NCBI RefSeq assembly: GCF_000807925.1 | Contig: NZ_JRVC01000032.1 | Location: 1-41,325, forward strand | Reading direction: 5' to 3' | DNA length: 41,325 bases | Origin: Novosphingobium subterraneum | GTDB lineage: Bacteria; Pseudomonadota; Alphaproteobacteria; Sphingomonadales; Sphingomonadaceae | Shown here: positions 31,532 through 40,261 of the stretch, piece by piece | Layout: every line of letters begins with the position of its first letter | Numbering within the stretch: the stretch's first letter is position 1 | The notes under the pieces: model-generated | Database searches by the model: none | What the model was told of the DNA's origin: nothing | The model's input: only the letters and a program-made list of their open reading frames with translations | Program-made: the position numbers and the translations under genes

Positions 31532-32473
31532 TTACATACGCGTCCTTGTTTGCTCGCGACGCTGCGAGCCTTCTTGCCGAGCCCTCGCACGCAACTCCTC
31601 CAGCAGCACGCGAAACGCAGGCGAGAGATTGCGCCGATCAGGATAATACAGGTGATGGCCGGCAAAAGGCGGGCACCAGTCTGCAAGCAAGCGCACCAGT
31701 CGCCCAGATGCAAGGTGTGCGCGCAGGTCGTCATCTTCGATCACACAGGCGAGGCCATGACCAGCCAGTGCCGCCTCGATTGCCAGAGCGCTGTCATTGA
31801 CGATCACACTCCCCTCCACGCGCACGTTCAGCGTCTGCCCCGCCTTTTCGAACTCCCACGCATAGAGATTGCCGCGGGTCGCCATGCGCAAGTTGATGCA
31901 GCGGTGCGCAATCAGGTCACGTGGCGTTTTCGGCGGCGCATGCTTTGCAAGGTAGTCGGGCGCACCGATCACGGCCATGCGCAGGTCCGGGCCTATGCGC
32001 ACCGCGATCATGTCCTTTTCCAGGCTCTCGCCCAAGCGCACACCGGCATCGAACCTGTCCGCCACGATGTTGGTCAAAGCACCATCGATCGACAGTTCGA
32101 TCTGAATCTCGGGATAGCGGGCCAGCACCGCGTCGACTGCCGGCCACAAGACCGTTTGCGCGGCGTGACGGCTGGTGGTGATGCGAACCATGCCCGAGGG
32201 ACGCTCGCGTAGCTGGGCCAGCGAGGCGAGCTGCTGCCGGATGTCGCCCAGTGCTGGCCGCAGGGTGCCAAGCAATTGCTCTCCAGCTTCGGTCGGGCTC
32301 ACGCTGCGCGTTGTGCGCGCAAGCAGCTTGATGTCGAGATGGGTTTCCAACCGGCGCACGGCATTGCTGATCGCAGATTGCGACGTTCCCAACCTCGCCG
32401 CCGCACGGCTGAAGCTGCGCTCCTCGGCGACGACCAGAAACGTCGACAGATCGCCCAGCTCATCGCGCATCAT
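31532..32473 (-). CDS. LysR family transcriptional regulator
   Basis: DNA-binding regulator of 313 aa. The N-terminal winged helix-turn-helix includes FSRAAARLGTSQSAISNAVR and RLETHLDIKLLARTTRSVSP. The substrate-binding part (about 90-295) is typical for the family, with GMVRITTSRHAAQTVLWPAV. It is divergent from the SDR gene with a 142-base gap, the usual arrangement for a LysR protein controlling the neighbouring operon. The co-inducer is unknown. The C-terminus is Arg/Gln-rich and slightly long. Confidence 0.92.
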   Translation of the reverse strand: MMRDELGDLSTFLVVAEERSFSRAAARLGTSQSAISNAVRRLETHLDIKLLARTTRSVSPTEAGEQLLGTLRPALGDIRQQLASLAQLRERPSGMVRITTSRHAAQTVLWPAVDAVLARYPEIQIELSIDGALTNIVADRFDAGVRLGESLEKDMIAVRIGPDLRMAVIGAPDYLAKHAPPKTPRDLIAHRCINLRMATRGNLYAWEFEKAGQTLNVRVEGSVIVNDSALAIEAALAGHGLACVIEDDDLRAHLASGRLVRLLADWCPPFAGHHLYYPDRRNLSPAFRVLLEELRARARQEGSQRREQTRTRM

Positions 32474-32615
32474 TTATCTCGTTTCGATATAGGTTCATGC
32501 AGAAAGACACGTCTAATCGGCAATAATCACTTGGTCTATGCTCCTCTCCAAGATGCAATGCCGTTGGCGGCAAGTCGCGCGGATGAATGCCGGTCTCGAG
32601 CAGGAAGAGTGATCT

Positions 32616-33443
32616 ATGGACGTTGTAGTAATCATCGGCGCGGGCGGTATCGGCGAGGCAATCGCACGTAGGCAGGGGTTGGGCCGCATGCTGCTGCTGG
32701 CAGATTGCAACGCGGCCGTCCTCGATGCCGCCGCACAGCGCCTCGCCGATGCTGGCTATCAGGTGCAAACACAGCCGGTAGACACCACCCTGCGCGTCTC
32801 GGTTAAAGCGCTGGCCACGTGCGCAGCCGCCCTTGGCCCGGTCGTCCAGGTCGTCAACACCGCTGGTGTATCACCCAACCTGGCTGGGCCCGAGCGGGTG
32901 CTTGAAGTCGACCTATACGGCTCGGCTCTGGTGTTCGAGGTGTTCGAAAGCGTGATTGCACCCGGCGGGGCGGGCTTGCTCGTCTCGAGCATGGCCGGCC
33001 ACATGCTGCCCCAGCTTCCAGCTGATCAGGAACAGGCACTGGCCTTCACGCCCGTCGATGACCTGCTTGCCTTGCCGTTCCTCGGGCGTGAGTCCGTGCC
33101 GGATTCGATGGTCGCCTATTGCCTCGCCAAGCGCGCCAACGCGCTGCGGGTGCGGGCGGCGGCATTGTCATGGGGCAGCCGGGGCGCGCGGGTCAATGCG
33201 ATCAGTCCCGGCATCGTGGTGACCCCGCTCGCGCGCCACGAACTTTCATCCCCGATCGGCGATGGCTACCGGGCGATGGTCGATGCGTCGCCTGCCGGCC
33301 GGATGGCGCCGCCTGAAGAGATCGCGCTCGCCTGCGCATGGCTGCTTGGACCGGATGCCGGCTTCGTGACCGGCACCGATCTGCTGATCGATGGCGGCGT
33401 CATCGCCGCAATGTTTGCGGGCAAGATCCGGTTGCCCGGTTGA
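32616..33443 (+). CDS. Short-chain dehydrogenase/reductase (SDR)
   Basis: NAD(P)-dependent oxidoreductase of the classical SDR type. The cofactor motif is GAGGIGEAI (8-16). The active-site serine lies in LLVSSMAGHM (about 128-137), and the catalytic pair is Y168 and K172 in AYCLAKRAN. The end carries the family tail GFVTGTDLLIDGG. GGAAGAG precedes the ATG. An internal loop (about 138-160) is longer than in the simplest SDRs. It is the first gene of a rightward cluster, divergent from lysR and 24 bases before the aldo/keto reductase. The substrate is not deducible. Confidence 0.9.
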   Translation: MDVVVIIGAGGIGEAIARRQGLGRMLLLADCNAAVLDAAAQRLADAGYQVQTQPVDTTLRVSVKALATCAAALGPVVQVVNTAGVSPNLAGPERVLEVDLYGSALVFEVFESVIAPGGAGLLVSSMAGHMLPQLPADQEQALAFTPVDDLLALPFLGRESVPDSMVAYCLAKRANALRVRAAALSWGSRGARVNAISPGIVVTPLARHELSSPIGDGYRAMVDASPAGRMAPPEEIALACAWLLGPDAGFVTGTDLLIDGGVIAAMFAGKIRLPG

Positions 33444-33467
33444 ACCTCATTCTCAAGGAGTTGAGCT

Positions 33468-34463
33468 ATGCATAATCGCACTCTGGGCCAATCTGGCCTG
33501 TCCGTTTCCGCCCTCGGCTATGGCTGCATGGGCATCGACTTCGGCTACAGCAGCAAGCTGTCGCGCGCTGATGGCATTGCCATGATCCGCGCAGCCTTCG
33601 AACGTGGCGTCACGTTCTTCGACACTGCCGAAGTCTATGGCCCTTGGACCAACGAGGACATGGTCGGCGAAGCGCTTGGACCGTTCCGCGACGAAGTCGT
33701 GATCGCGACCAAGTTCGGCTTTGATATCGACCCCGACAGTGGCGCAATGCGCGGCGTAGACAGCCGCCCCGAACAGATCCGCCGCGTCTGCGATGCCTCG
33801 CTCAAGCGGTTGCGTGTCGATGCGATCGATCTGTTCTACCAGCACCGCGTCGATCCCAAGGTGCCAATCGAGGACGTGGCGGGCACCGTGCGGGACCTGA
33901 TCGCAGAGGGCAAGGTCAGGCACTTCGGCATGTCGGAGCCGGGCGCGGCCACGGTGCGGCGCGCCCACGCGGTGCAGCCCGTGGCGGCGCTGCAGAACGA
34001 ATACTCGCTGTGGACGCGGCAGGTAGAGACAAACGGCATTCTCGATGCCTGCCACGAACTCGGCATCGGTCTCGTGCCCTATTCGCCGCTCGGCAAAGGC
34101 TTCCTTGCTGGCGGTATCGCCAGCGCCGAGCAGGTGGCGGAAGGTGACTTCCGCGGCACCCTGCCACGCTTCCAGGCAGAAGCCTTCGCCCACAACCTGA
34201 AGTTGCTGGACCTTGTGAAGAAGATCGCGGCCGACCGGGGCGCGACCCCTGCGCAGATCGCGCTCGCATGGCTCTTGGCCAAAGCGCCCTTCATCGTGCC
34301 GATCCCTGGCACGACCAAGCTGCATCGGCTCGAGGAAAACCTTGGCGCAGCAGACATTGCCCTCTCGCCTAAGGATCTTGCCGAGATCGAAGCTCTCCTG
34401 GCGACCGTAAGCGTGGAAGGAGCGCGCTACACTCCTGCTGGTGAGGCAGCGACTGGTCTTTGA
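33468..34463 (+). CDS. Aldo/keto reductase
   Basis: NADPH-dependent reductase with a TIM-barrel fold, closest by eye to the YajO/IolS-like group. The catalytic tetrad is present: D52 and Y57 in FFDTAEVYGP, K82 in IATKFGF, H126 in LFYQHRVDP. The cofactor site near the end reads VPIPGTTKLHRLEENLGAAD. Length 331 aa is normal. AAGGAG lies just before the ATG. It sits between the SDR and the molybdenum hydroxylase genes, suggesting a shared pathway for an aldehyde, ketone or aromatic substrate. Confidence 0.93.
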   Translation: MHNRTLGQSGLSVSALGYGCMGIDFGYSSKLSRADGIAMIRAAFERGVTFFDTAEVYGPWTNEDMVGEALGPFRDEVVIATKFGFDIDPDSGAMRGVDSRPEQIRRVCDASLKRLRVDAIDLFYQHRVDPKVPIEDVAGTVRDLIAEGKVRHFGMSEPGAATVRRAHAVQPVAALQNEYSLWTRQVETNGILDACHELGIGLVPYSPLGKGFLAGGIASAEQVAEGDFRGTLPRFQAEAFAHNLKLLDLVKKIAADRGATPAQIALAWLLAKAPFIVPIPGTTKLHRLEENLGAADIALSPKDLAEIEALLATVSVEGARYTPAGEAATGL

Positions 34464-34505
34464 CAGGCTCTAATTCTGGCAGGCAAATGGAAAGGCAGTA
34501 GCGAC

Positions 34506-35024
34506 ATGAGCACCATCGTGGTCAATGGTCAGCAGCGTGAGGTCAAGGCATCGCCTGACACCCCGCTCCTCTACGTCCTGCGCAATGAACTGGGAGTCAT
34601 GGGGGTCAAATTTGGATGCGGACTTGCCCAATGCGGCGCTTGTTCGGTCTTGTTGGGCGATGAGGAAGTGCGTGCTTGCGTGACCCCTATTTCGGCGCTG
34701 GACGGCAAACCGGTGACCACCGTGGACGGCCTCCCCCAACGTTGGGCCAGTCAGAAGGGCAAATTGTCCGCAGACACGCTTCATCCAGTGCAGCAAGCGT
34801 GGATCGACGAACAGGTGCCTCAGTGCGGGATCTGCCAGTTCGGGATGATGATCAAGGTCACCGAACTGCTTGAGGCCAATCCCAAGCCGTCTGATCAGGA
34901 CATTCGCGACGCTCTGACCACTTCAGGCCCGTCGCCGCACCTGTGCCGCTGCGGAAGTTATGCCGCGATACTCGAGGGCGTTCACCGTGCGGCACAGCTC
35001 ATGGCGCAAGGAGCAGCGGAATGA
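34506..35024 (+). CDS. 2Fe-2S subunit of a molybdenum hydroxylase
   Basis: Electron-transfer subunit of a xanthine dehydrogenase-family enzyme such as isoquinoline 1-oxidoreductase or aldehyde oxidoreductase. The first cluster is bound by GCGLAQCGACSVLL (about residues 38-51) plus a later Cys in RACVTPI. The second is bound by CGICQFGM and HLCRCGSY. Length 172 aa is typical. The stop overlaps the start of the large subunit (ATGA). It presumably receives electrons from the Mo subunit; no third cytochrome c subunit is present nearby, so the onward acceptor is unknown. Confidence 0.94.
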   Translation: MSTIVVNGQQREVKASPDTPLLYVLRNELGVMGVKFGCGLAQCGACSVLLGDEEVRACVTPISALDGKPVTTVDGLPQRWASQKGKLSADTLHPVQQAWIDEQVPQCGICQFGMMIKVTELLEANPKPSDQDIRDALTTSGPSPHLCRCGSYAAILEGVHRAAQLMAQGAAE

Positions 35025-37402
35025 CCGAGACGCCAGGCAAGTACTCAACCGCCATCGTCTACGACATGAGCGTGCACGGTGCCCGGCTGACTGGCGTGAG
35101 CCGGCGGGGCGTCCTGGCTGCAGGAGGCGCGCTGGCCGCTGTCTTTGCCATGACGGGCCGAGGCGCCATGGCACAGGCGGCAAGCGCTCTGACCCGCACG
35201 CAGACGCGCTCAGCAGCCACTGTTCAGGGCTGGATCGAAATCCGCGCCGACAACACCGTCCTGCTGCGCACCGGCAAGTGTGACTTCGGGCAAAGCACGG
35301 TCTACACCGCCTATCGCCAGATCGTGGCAGAGGAACTGTGCGTTCCGCTGGATGCCATGACCGAAGTGGTCTCGGGCGACACCGATCGCACGCCCGACGG
35401 CGGCGGCACCTTCGGATTGCTTCGCTACGGTCAGAACCTGCGCAAGGTCGCAGCGCTGATGCGCGAGGCTTCGCTTGAACTTGCCGAGAGGCGGCTTGCG
35501 GTGCCACGCGCCAGCCTGACGGTTCGTGATGGCCTGATCTCCGGTGAAAACAAGAAGATCAGCTACGGCGACCTGCTGAAGGGCGAAGACCTGCAACTGG
35601 TCATCCCAATTGCCGGTGACCTGACCATGCCCACGGGCCTGCGCGTTGATGCCGATCCGCCGCTGAAGCCAGTGAAGGACTACACGATCATCGGCAAGCC
35701 GGTGCTCAACCCTTCGATCGCACCCAAGGTTGCGGGCAAGACCGTGTGGGTAGGCGACGTGACATTGCCCGGAATGCTCCATGCCCGCACGATCCACCCG
35801 GCAACGCTGGGATCGACGCTGATCGCACCGGGCAAGCTGGATCACTCGCAGTTCCCCGGCGCACGACTGGTGAGGATCGGCAACCTGCTTGCCGTTGTAT
35901 CTCCCGACGAATGGGAGGCGGTTCAGGCTGCACAGTCGGTCGCAGACGGTAGCGGGTGGTCAAAGTGGGAAGGACTGCCCAGCAACGAGCGCCTGGAAGA
36001 CCATCTGCGAACGCTGGCGGCTGAAGACCCCACACCGGTACGAGATGGTCGCGCGAACAAGGGCGAGGCTTCGTCGGTCAAGGCAACGCGCGAACTTCGG
36101 GCCAGCTATCTGATGCCATACCAGAAACACGCCCCGATCAGCCCGATGGTCAGCCTTGCCGACTATCGCGAGGACGGTTCGGTTTGGCTTCACACCCATA
36201 GCCAGAATCCCCAGCACTTGCGACGGATGATTGCACTGATGCTGGGCAGCAATGAAGACAAGGTGGTGGTGCGCACCTATCCGGGCGCGGGGCACTATGG
36301 CCGCTCCAACGGCGGCAGCGCCGGAAGCGAAGACGAGGCGGTCCTGCTCTCGCGCGAATTGCGCCGGCCTGTGCGTGTGCAATGGATGCGCGCTGACGAC
36401 ATGCAATGGTCGACGCAATCACCGGCGATGATCTCGGACATCCGCATCGCTCTTGATGATGCCGGAAAGATCTCTGCCTATGAAGCATCGCACACAGGGC
36501 CAGGGATGCAGGACGATCGCCTAGTCGGCGCGTTGCTGGCAGGCATGCCGGCTATCCCCGCACCCTCGTCTGACACGACTTACGGCTTCCAGAGCACGGT
36601 CCTGACCGTCAACGACACTTGGGTCTACGGCGCAGTGCCTGCAGTGCACGAACAAGCCAAGGGAGGCGCGCATCCCGGCCAGACCGGAGCCAGCAGCATG
36701 GTGGGCTTGCGCAGCCATTCCATGCGCACCCCCATTCAATTCCAGCAGAATTGCCCGCGCGAGATTGCGATCAGTGAAGCGGCGATGCTGGCAGGCAAGG
36801 ACCCGCTCCAGTTCAGGCTCGACCATGTCAGCGACCCGCGTTTCGTGGCCATCCTTGAGCGGTTGCGCACCGAAGCGAAGTGGGAGAACCGCCCATCGCC
36901 CTCACCGCAGGCCAGAAGCCAGGGCAGCGATCCGGTCAGGGGGCAAGGCGTTTCAATCATGCTGCGCGACAACGGCTACTGGGCCTGCGCTGCACAGGTG
37001 ACGGTCATTCCCGCAAGCGGCGAAGTCAGGGTCGAGCGCATGACGATCGTTGCCGACGTGGGCATCGTGATCAACCCGCTCCAGCTGCGCCGACAGATCC
37101 AGGCTGGGTGCCTGATGGGTGTAAGCCAGGCTCTACATGAGGAATTGAGCTTCGATAAGGGCGCGGTGACAGCAACGGACTGGTCTGGCTACCCCATCCT
37201 CACGATGGCTGAGAAGCCGGAACTGCAGGTTGTGATCACCGACAATTCCAGCGTCGGCACCTACGGCCAAGGCTCCGAGAGTGCCAACGCTCTCGCCTCG
37301 CCCGCCATCGCCGCAGCGGTCATGGACGCAACCGGGAAGCCGATACGACAGATGCCTCTGAAGCCCGAGCATGTGCGGGTAGCAATGGTGCATGCTGCTT
37401 AA
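35021..37402 (+). CDS. Molybdopterin-binding large subunit, Tat-exported, xanthine dehydrogenase family
   Basis: Catalytic subunit of a periplasmic molybdenum hydroxylase that oxidises an aldehyde or N-heterocycle. The N-terminus has a twin-arginine signal (SRRGVLAAGG, R28-R29) followed by a hydrophobic stretch to about AMA-QAAS. The Mo-pterin domain follows, with GHYGRSNGGSAGSEDEAVLL and a late GQGSESANALASPAIAAAV, near where the family carries its active-site Glu. AAGGAG precedes the ATG at 35021, which overlaps the small subunit stop. Length 793 aa. Maturation factors (XdhC-like) are not in the window. The substrate is unknown. Confidence 0.92.
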   Translation: MTETPGKYSTAIVYDMSVHGARLTGVSRRGVLAAGGALAAVFAMTGRGAMAQAASALTRTQTRSAATVQGWIEIRADNTVLLRTGKCDFGQSTVYTAYRQIVAEELCVPLDAMTEVVSGDTDRTPDGGGTFGLLRYGQNLRKVAALMREASLELAERRLAVPRASLTVRDGLISGENKKISYGDLLKGEDLQLVIPIAGDLTMPTGLRVDADPPLKPVKDYTIIGKPVLNPSIAPKVAGKTVWVGDVTLPGMLHARTIHPATLGSTLIAPGKLDHSQFPGARLVRIGNLLAVVSPDEWEAVQAAQSVADGSGWSKWEGLPSNERLEDHLRTLAAEDPTPVRDGRANKGEASSVKATRELRASYLMPYQKHAPISPMVSLADYREDGSVWLHTHSQNPQHLRRMIALMLGSNEDKVVVRTYPGAGHYGRSNGGSAGSEDEAVLLSRELRRPVRVQWMRADDMQWSTQSPAMISDIRIALDDAGKISAYEASHTGPGMQDDRLVGALLAGMPAIPAPSSDTTYGFQSTVLTVNDTWVYGAVPAVHEQAKGGAHPGQTGASSMVGLRSHSMRTPIQFQQNCPREIAISEAAMLAGKDPLQFRLDHVSDPRFVAILERLRTEAKWENRPSPSPQARSQGSDPVRGQGVSIMLRDNGYWACAAQVTVIPASGEVRVERMTIVADVGIVINPLQLRRQIQAGCLMGVSQALHEELSFDKGAVTATDWSGYPILTMAEKPELQVVITDNSSVGTYGQGSESANALASPAIAAAVMDATGKPIRQMPLKPEHVRVAMVHAA

Positions 37403-37853
37403 CTGTTCGGGAAATGGCGATGCACAATGCCTTTGATCAGGAGTCCGAACGTCGCCGGATTACTTTCGGCATTGCTGGCTGAGTGCTTTGGGTTAGGAAG
37501 CTGCCGCAGGTGCAAATGGAAACAGAGGCGTGGCAGTTGTCGCCTCGATTCTGGACGTTCGAGCATCAGTTTGTCGTGATCGATTCCTGCCGTTGGTTCA
37601 TTGGGCTTTTGGGAACGGTGGAAGGCTTGGTCTGGGACAAATCTGCCTTTCAGCGTCGCTTGCGTGAAGGACTGGCTACGCCAAAACCCGTCATCCGTGG
37701 AACGGGGTAAGCTACCCCTACAATGGCCGGGTCTGCGGACTGACCGGAAAGGCGGCACCTGTGGAAGCGGGATAGCGGACATTCGCCAGCCGGGATCAAC
37801 TAGTAGCTCCCAGCCAAGGTTTGCCGGTCAGGCGCGGCACTCGTGATGTTCCC
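37403..37853. other. Intergenic region, no gene recognised
   Basis: About 450 bases without a supported gene. Short open frames on both strands lack ribosome sites, and their products match nothing recognised. Composition is less GC-biased by codon position than in the surrounding genes. It may be decayed sequence, since a LuxR fragment follows directly. Confidence 0.5.
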
Positions 37854-38039
37854 TCACGGTGTCTTCTCCCGCGATTGGATCAACGTTGGATCGATCAAGT
37901 CATTGAGGAACAGGGCAACCAGCGCCGAGTGGCTTGAGACGCCCGCCTTGGCGTAAATGCAGGGAAGCTGCGTACACAAGCTGCGACGTGACCTACAAAG
38001 TCTCCACCGGGAATTTTGACCACCTGCGCACCCAAGCAC
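37854..38039 (-). pseudogene. Remnant of a LuxR-type HTH C-terminus
   Basis: The minus strand reads IYAKAGVSSHSALVALFLND, which matches the last helices of LuxR/GerE DNA-binding domains (consensus IYAKTGVSRRSELVALL). The preceding residues (CRSRRSLCTQLPC) do not match. The expected upstream helix is instead partly readable in another frame (ETL-stop-VTSQL), indicating a frameshift and a stop. No N-terminal signal-binding domain was found. It is best read as a degraded regulator tail. Confidence 0.55.
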
Positions 38040-38095
38040 TCAAGGCTTCCGATCGCGAAGCCATGTCTTCCGCCGCAACAGTGCAGCGAACGCAG

Positions 38096-38272
38096 TCAAA
38101 CTAGCTCACGTTCCGCTTGCACCCGTTCATTGCGGGCGCTGCGGTTGGCCAGAGCTTGCCAGGCGGCCTCGGCGTGCAGGAATTTAGTCCGTTGATTGGC
38201 AAGGCCACTCGTTTTCGCCTCATCGGCGCATTGTGCCACGCGTTCGAGGTAGAATTCTGTCAAAGCGCGCAT
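38096..38272 (-). CDS. Hypothetical small protein, 58 aa
   Basis: Helical, charged, cytoplasmic. The reading MRALTEFYLERVAQCADEAK followed by an Ala/Arg-rich helix resembles short proteins of unknown function often seen in sphingomonads (YLERxxQCxxxA pattern). GGAG lies 7 bases before the ATG at 38272; an ATG at 38278 is too close to that site. It overlaps the 3' part of the upstream small gene by 53 bases in another frame, suggesting either coupling or a frameshifted neighbour. Confidence 0.6.
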   Translation of the reverse strand: MRALTEFYLERVAQCADEAKTSGLANQRTKFLHAEAAWQALANRSARNERVQAERELV

Positions 38273-38486
38273 CTGCATTCTCCAATAGGCCAAAGGGGGG
38301 GCAAGAACTTGAGCCTCCGAGCATGGCTTGTACCCACAGCGGGACATCGGGACTGTCCAAGCTCTTTCTCATCTTCGCGATCCGGGAGCGATAGTGGGCG
38401 ACAAGATCAAAGCAGTTTGCAGAAACAGAGGTCTGCGCCTCTATCAGGGCCACCTGATGATGATAAAGTAGCTGATTGAGATCCAT
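38220..38486 (-). CDS. Hypothetical small protein, 88 aa, possibly frameshifted at its 3' end
   Basis: The start MDLNQLLYHHQVALIEAQTS is a pattern seen in short uncharacterised sphingomonad proteins that usually pair with a YLERxxQC protein. GGAG lies 7 bases before the ATG at 38486. The last 35 residues (after LWVQ) lose helical character and cross a run of seven C, and they overlap the next gene by 53 bases. A one-base slip in that run would shorten the protein, so the true C-terminus is uncertain. Confidence 0.55.
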   Translation of the reverse strand: MDLNQLLYHHQVALIEAQTSVSANCFDLVAHYRSRIAKMRKSLDSPDVPLWVQAMLGGSSSCPPFGLLENADARFDRILPRTRGTMRR

Positions 38487-39087
38487 GGCGGTGCTCCGTT
38501 TTTGCGGGAGCACGGAGGTCTCTCAGCCGGGCCATGCATCGCCCAGCGCCGGTATGCCCAACATGGTGATCAGAGTGGTCGTTTACAAGGAGAGAGCGAC
38601 TCAACCCAAATGAATAAACAACTCCCCGTGCGTACCAATTCACACGGCGTTTGAGCGGGATAATTCAACAGATATAAGGAAAACGGACCTTCATTGCGTT
38701 TTCGCCATTGAGGCTGTTGAACCCGGGGCAATTTCCTGTCGCAGGATCATCTGCTGAACGGAACGATCATTCGCCCTCCAAAATACTCCTTAGCAGAAGC
38801 TATATTAGCGGTCGTAGTCTTGGGCCAAGCTCTGGCCCTGATCGTTTTGCTGGCTTGGCTGATTGGCAACCTGGCATCCGGCTGAACTGGCCGAAGAATG
38901 GAGGCAGCTGCTCGTACCAGCGTGTCCATCGCACATCACAAGCCAAACAAAGCATTAGTTTTCCAAGGTCGTCTCGTGCTATGACCAGTCTTGACCGACG
39001 CTCTGTGGCCACTTGGCCTGCATTTGCGCTGCAATCTCTCAGCCAAGTTTCTGCGCAGCCTCTGCGGCCTTGCGAGGATTCCGGTCA
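38487..39087. other. Intergenic region with one membrane-helix-like frame
   Basis: No standard gene is supported in these 600 bases. On the plus strand, 38720-38885 is open and reads a strong membrane helix (EAILAVVVLGQALALIVLLA and on to GNLASG) but has no ATG, GTG or well-placed TTG start. It may be a remnant of a small membrane protein. Promoters for the leftward small genes and the rightward kinase should lie here, but none is convincing. Confidence 0.45.
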
Positions 39088-40122
39088 ATGGCACCTGCCC
39101 AATCACTTTCGATGCATGCCCCGGACGGGTTAGGGCTTGCGATCGTTCTTGCGTCAAGCACGCCGTTGGTGCTGATGGATCCTTCCCTGACGGTAAGAGC
39201 GGCCAGCGGATCTTTCTGCACCCTCTTTGATCTCGATCCCAAGGAGGTTTCCGGGCGCAAGCTACTGGATTTGGGGGCGGGGGAGTGGAACCTTCCACGC
39301 TTACGCTCCTTGCTGACCACCACAATAGCGGGAAGCGTTGCTATCGAAGCGTACGAACTTGATCTTCAACGCCCAGGACGTTTGCATCATCTCGTGCTGA
39401 ACGCACAGCGCCTTGCCTATGGGGCGGACCACGAAGTCGGCCTCTTGCTGGCGATTGCGGACGTTTCAGAGTCGCGACTGCTGACTGATCAGAAAGACGA
39501 TCTCATCAAGCAGAAACAGGTGCTTCTTCAGGAACTTCAGCACAGGGTCGCCAATAGCCTTCAGATCATAGCGAGCGTCCTGATGCTGGGTGCGCGCCGG
39601 GTGCAGTCCGAGGAGGCACGTAGTCATCTCAAGGAAGCCCATGAACGGGTCATGGCCGTTGCGCGTTTGCAAAAGCACCTGACCACATCAACAGCGGAAG
39701 GGGTGGCCCTGGCAGAATATTTGACGACCCTTTGTGCAAGCATAGGTGCCTCGATGATCCTAGAGCCTGAGCACCTGAAGTTATCGATTGCGGTCGACGA
39801 TACAGTTTTCAGCGCTGAAGCATCTGTCAGCATGGGACTGATCGTGACCGAACTGGTGATCAATGCGCTCAAGCATGCCTTCCCCGATCACAAAGCTGGG
39901 GGCGAAATCCACGTCACCTTCCGCTCCTTGGCCAAAGGCTGGTTGCTTCAAGTGACAGACAATGGGGTCGGCAAGTCACAGGACGCCCCGCCCGGACTCG
40001 GGACCAGCATAGTCGAAGCCTTGGCAAAGCAGTTGCAAGCTACGGTCATTGTGACGGCTGCACATCCAGGCACCAGCGTCATGATCAAGCACCTTGCTGC
40101 ATCGCGCGCCGTAACCTCCTGA
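39088..40122 (+). CDS. HWE/HisKA_2 family sensor histidine kinase
   Basis: Cytoplasmic sensor kinase of 344 aa. The N-terminal part (about 10-125) is PAS-like, with LVLMDPSLTVRAASGSFCTL. The dimerisation and phospho-acceptor helix is LLQELQHRVANSLQIIASVL with H152. The ATP domain has ELVINALKHAFP (N259), then DNGVG and LGTSIVEALAKQL. No membrane segment, so it senses an internal cue. Start uncertain: ATG 39088 is preceded by GAGG at long spacing; ATG 39112 is also possible. No response regulator lies beside it. Such kinases often feed the general stress response (PhyR-NepR) in alphaproteobacteria, which is inference here. Confidence 0.88.
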   Translation: MAPAQSLSMHAPDGLGLAIVLASSTPLVLMDPSLTVRAASGSFCTLFDLDPKEVSGRKLLDLGAGEWNLPRLRSLLTTTIAGSVAIEAYELDLQRPGRLHHLVLNAQRLAYGADHEVGLLLAIADVSESRLLTDQKDDLIKQKQVLLQELQHRVANSLQIIASVLMLGARRVQSEEARSHLKEAHERVMAVARLQKHLTTSTAEGVALAEYLTTLCASIGASMILEPEHLKLSIAVDDTVFSAEASVSMGLIVTELVINALKHAFPDHKAGGEIHVTFRSLAKGWLLQVTDNGVGKSQDAPPGLGTSIVEALAKQLQATVIVTAAHPGTSVMIKHLAASRAVTS

Positions 40123-40261
40123 GCATGGCACTTCGCGCAGCCACTACCTCGCCGGGGCCCTTGTTTGCTGCGCATTTCAACCCATATTCCAATGACCAGA
40201 TCCGCATCCATGGGCATGACCTGGCTGAGAGATAGCGTCTCCCGCTCATGTGGAGGCGACT

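Noticed and set aside
37399..37782. 127-codon minus-strand frame and 75-codon plus-strand frame after the molybdenum enzyme
   Set aside because: Neither shows a start signal or family resemblance; treated as non-coding.
38800..39012. 70-codon minus-strand frame (MATERRSRLVIARDDLGKLM...)
   Set aside because: The first half looks coding-like but there is no ribosome site and no recognised family; the second half is antiphase to the membrane-helix frame.
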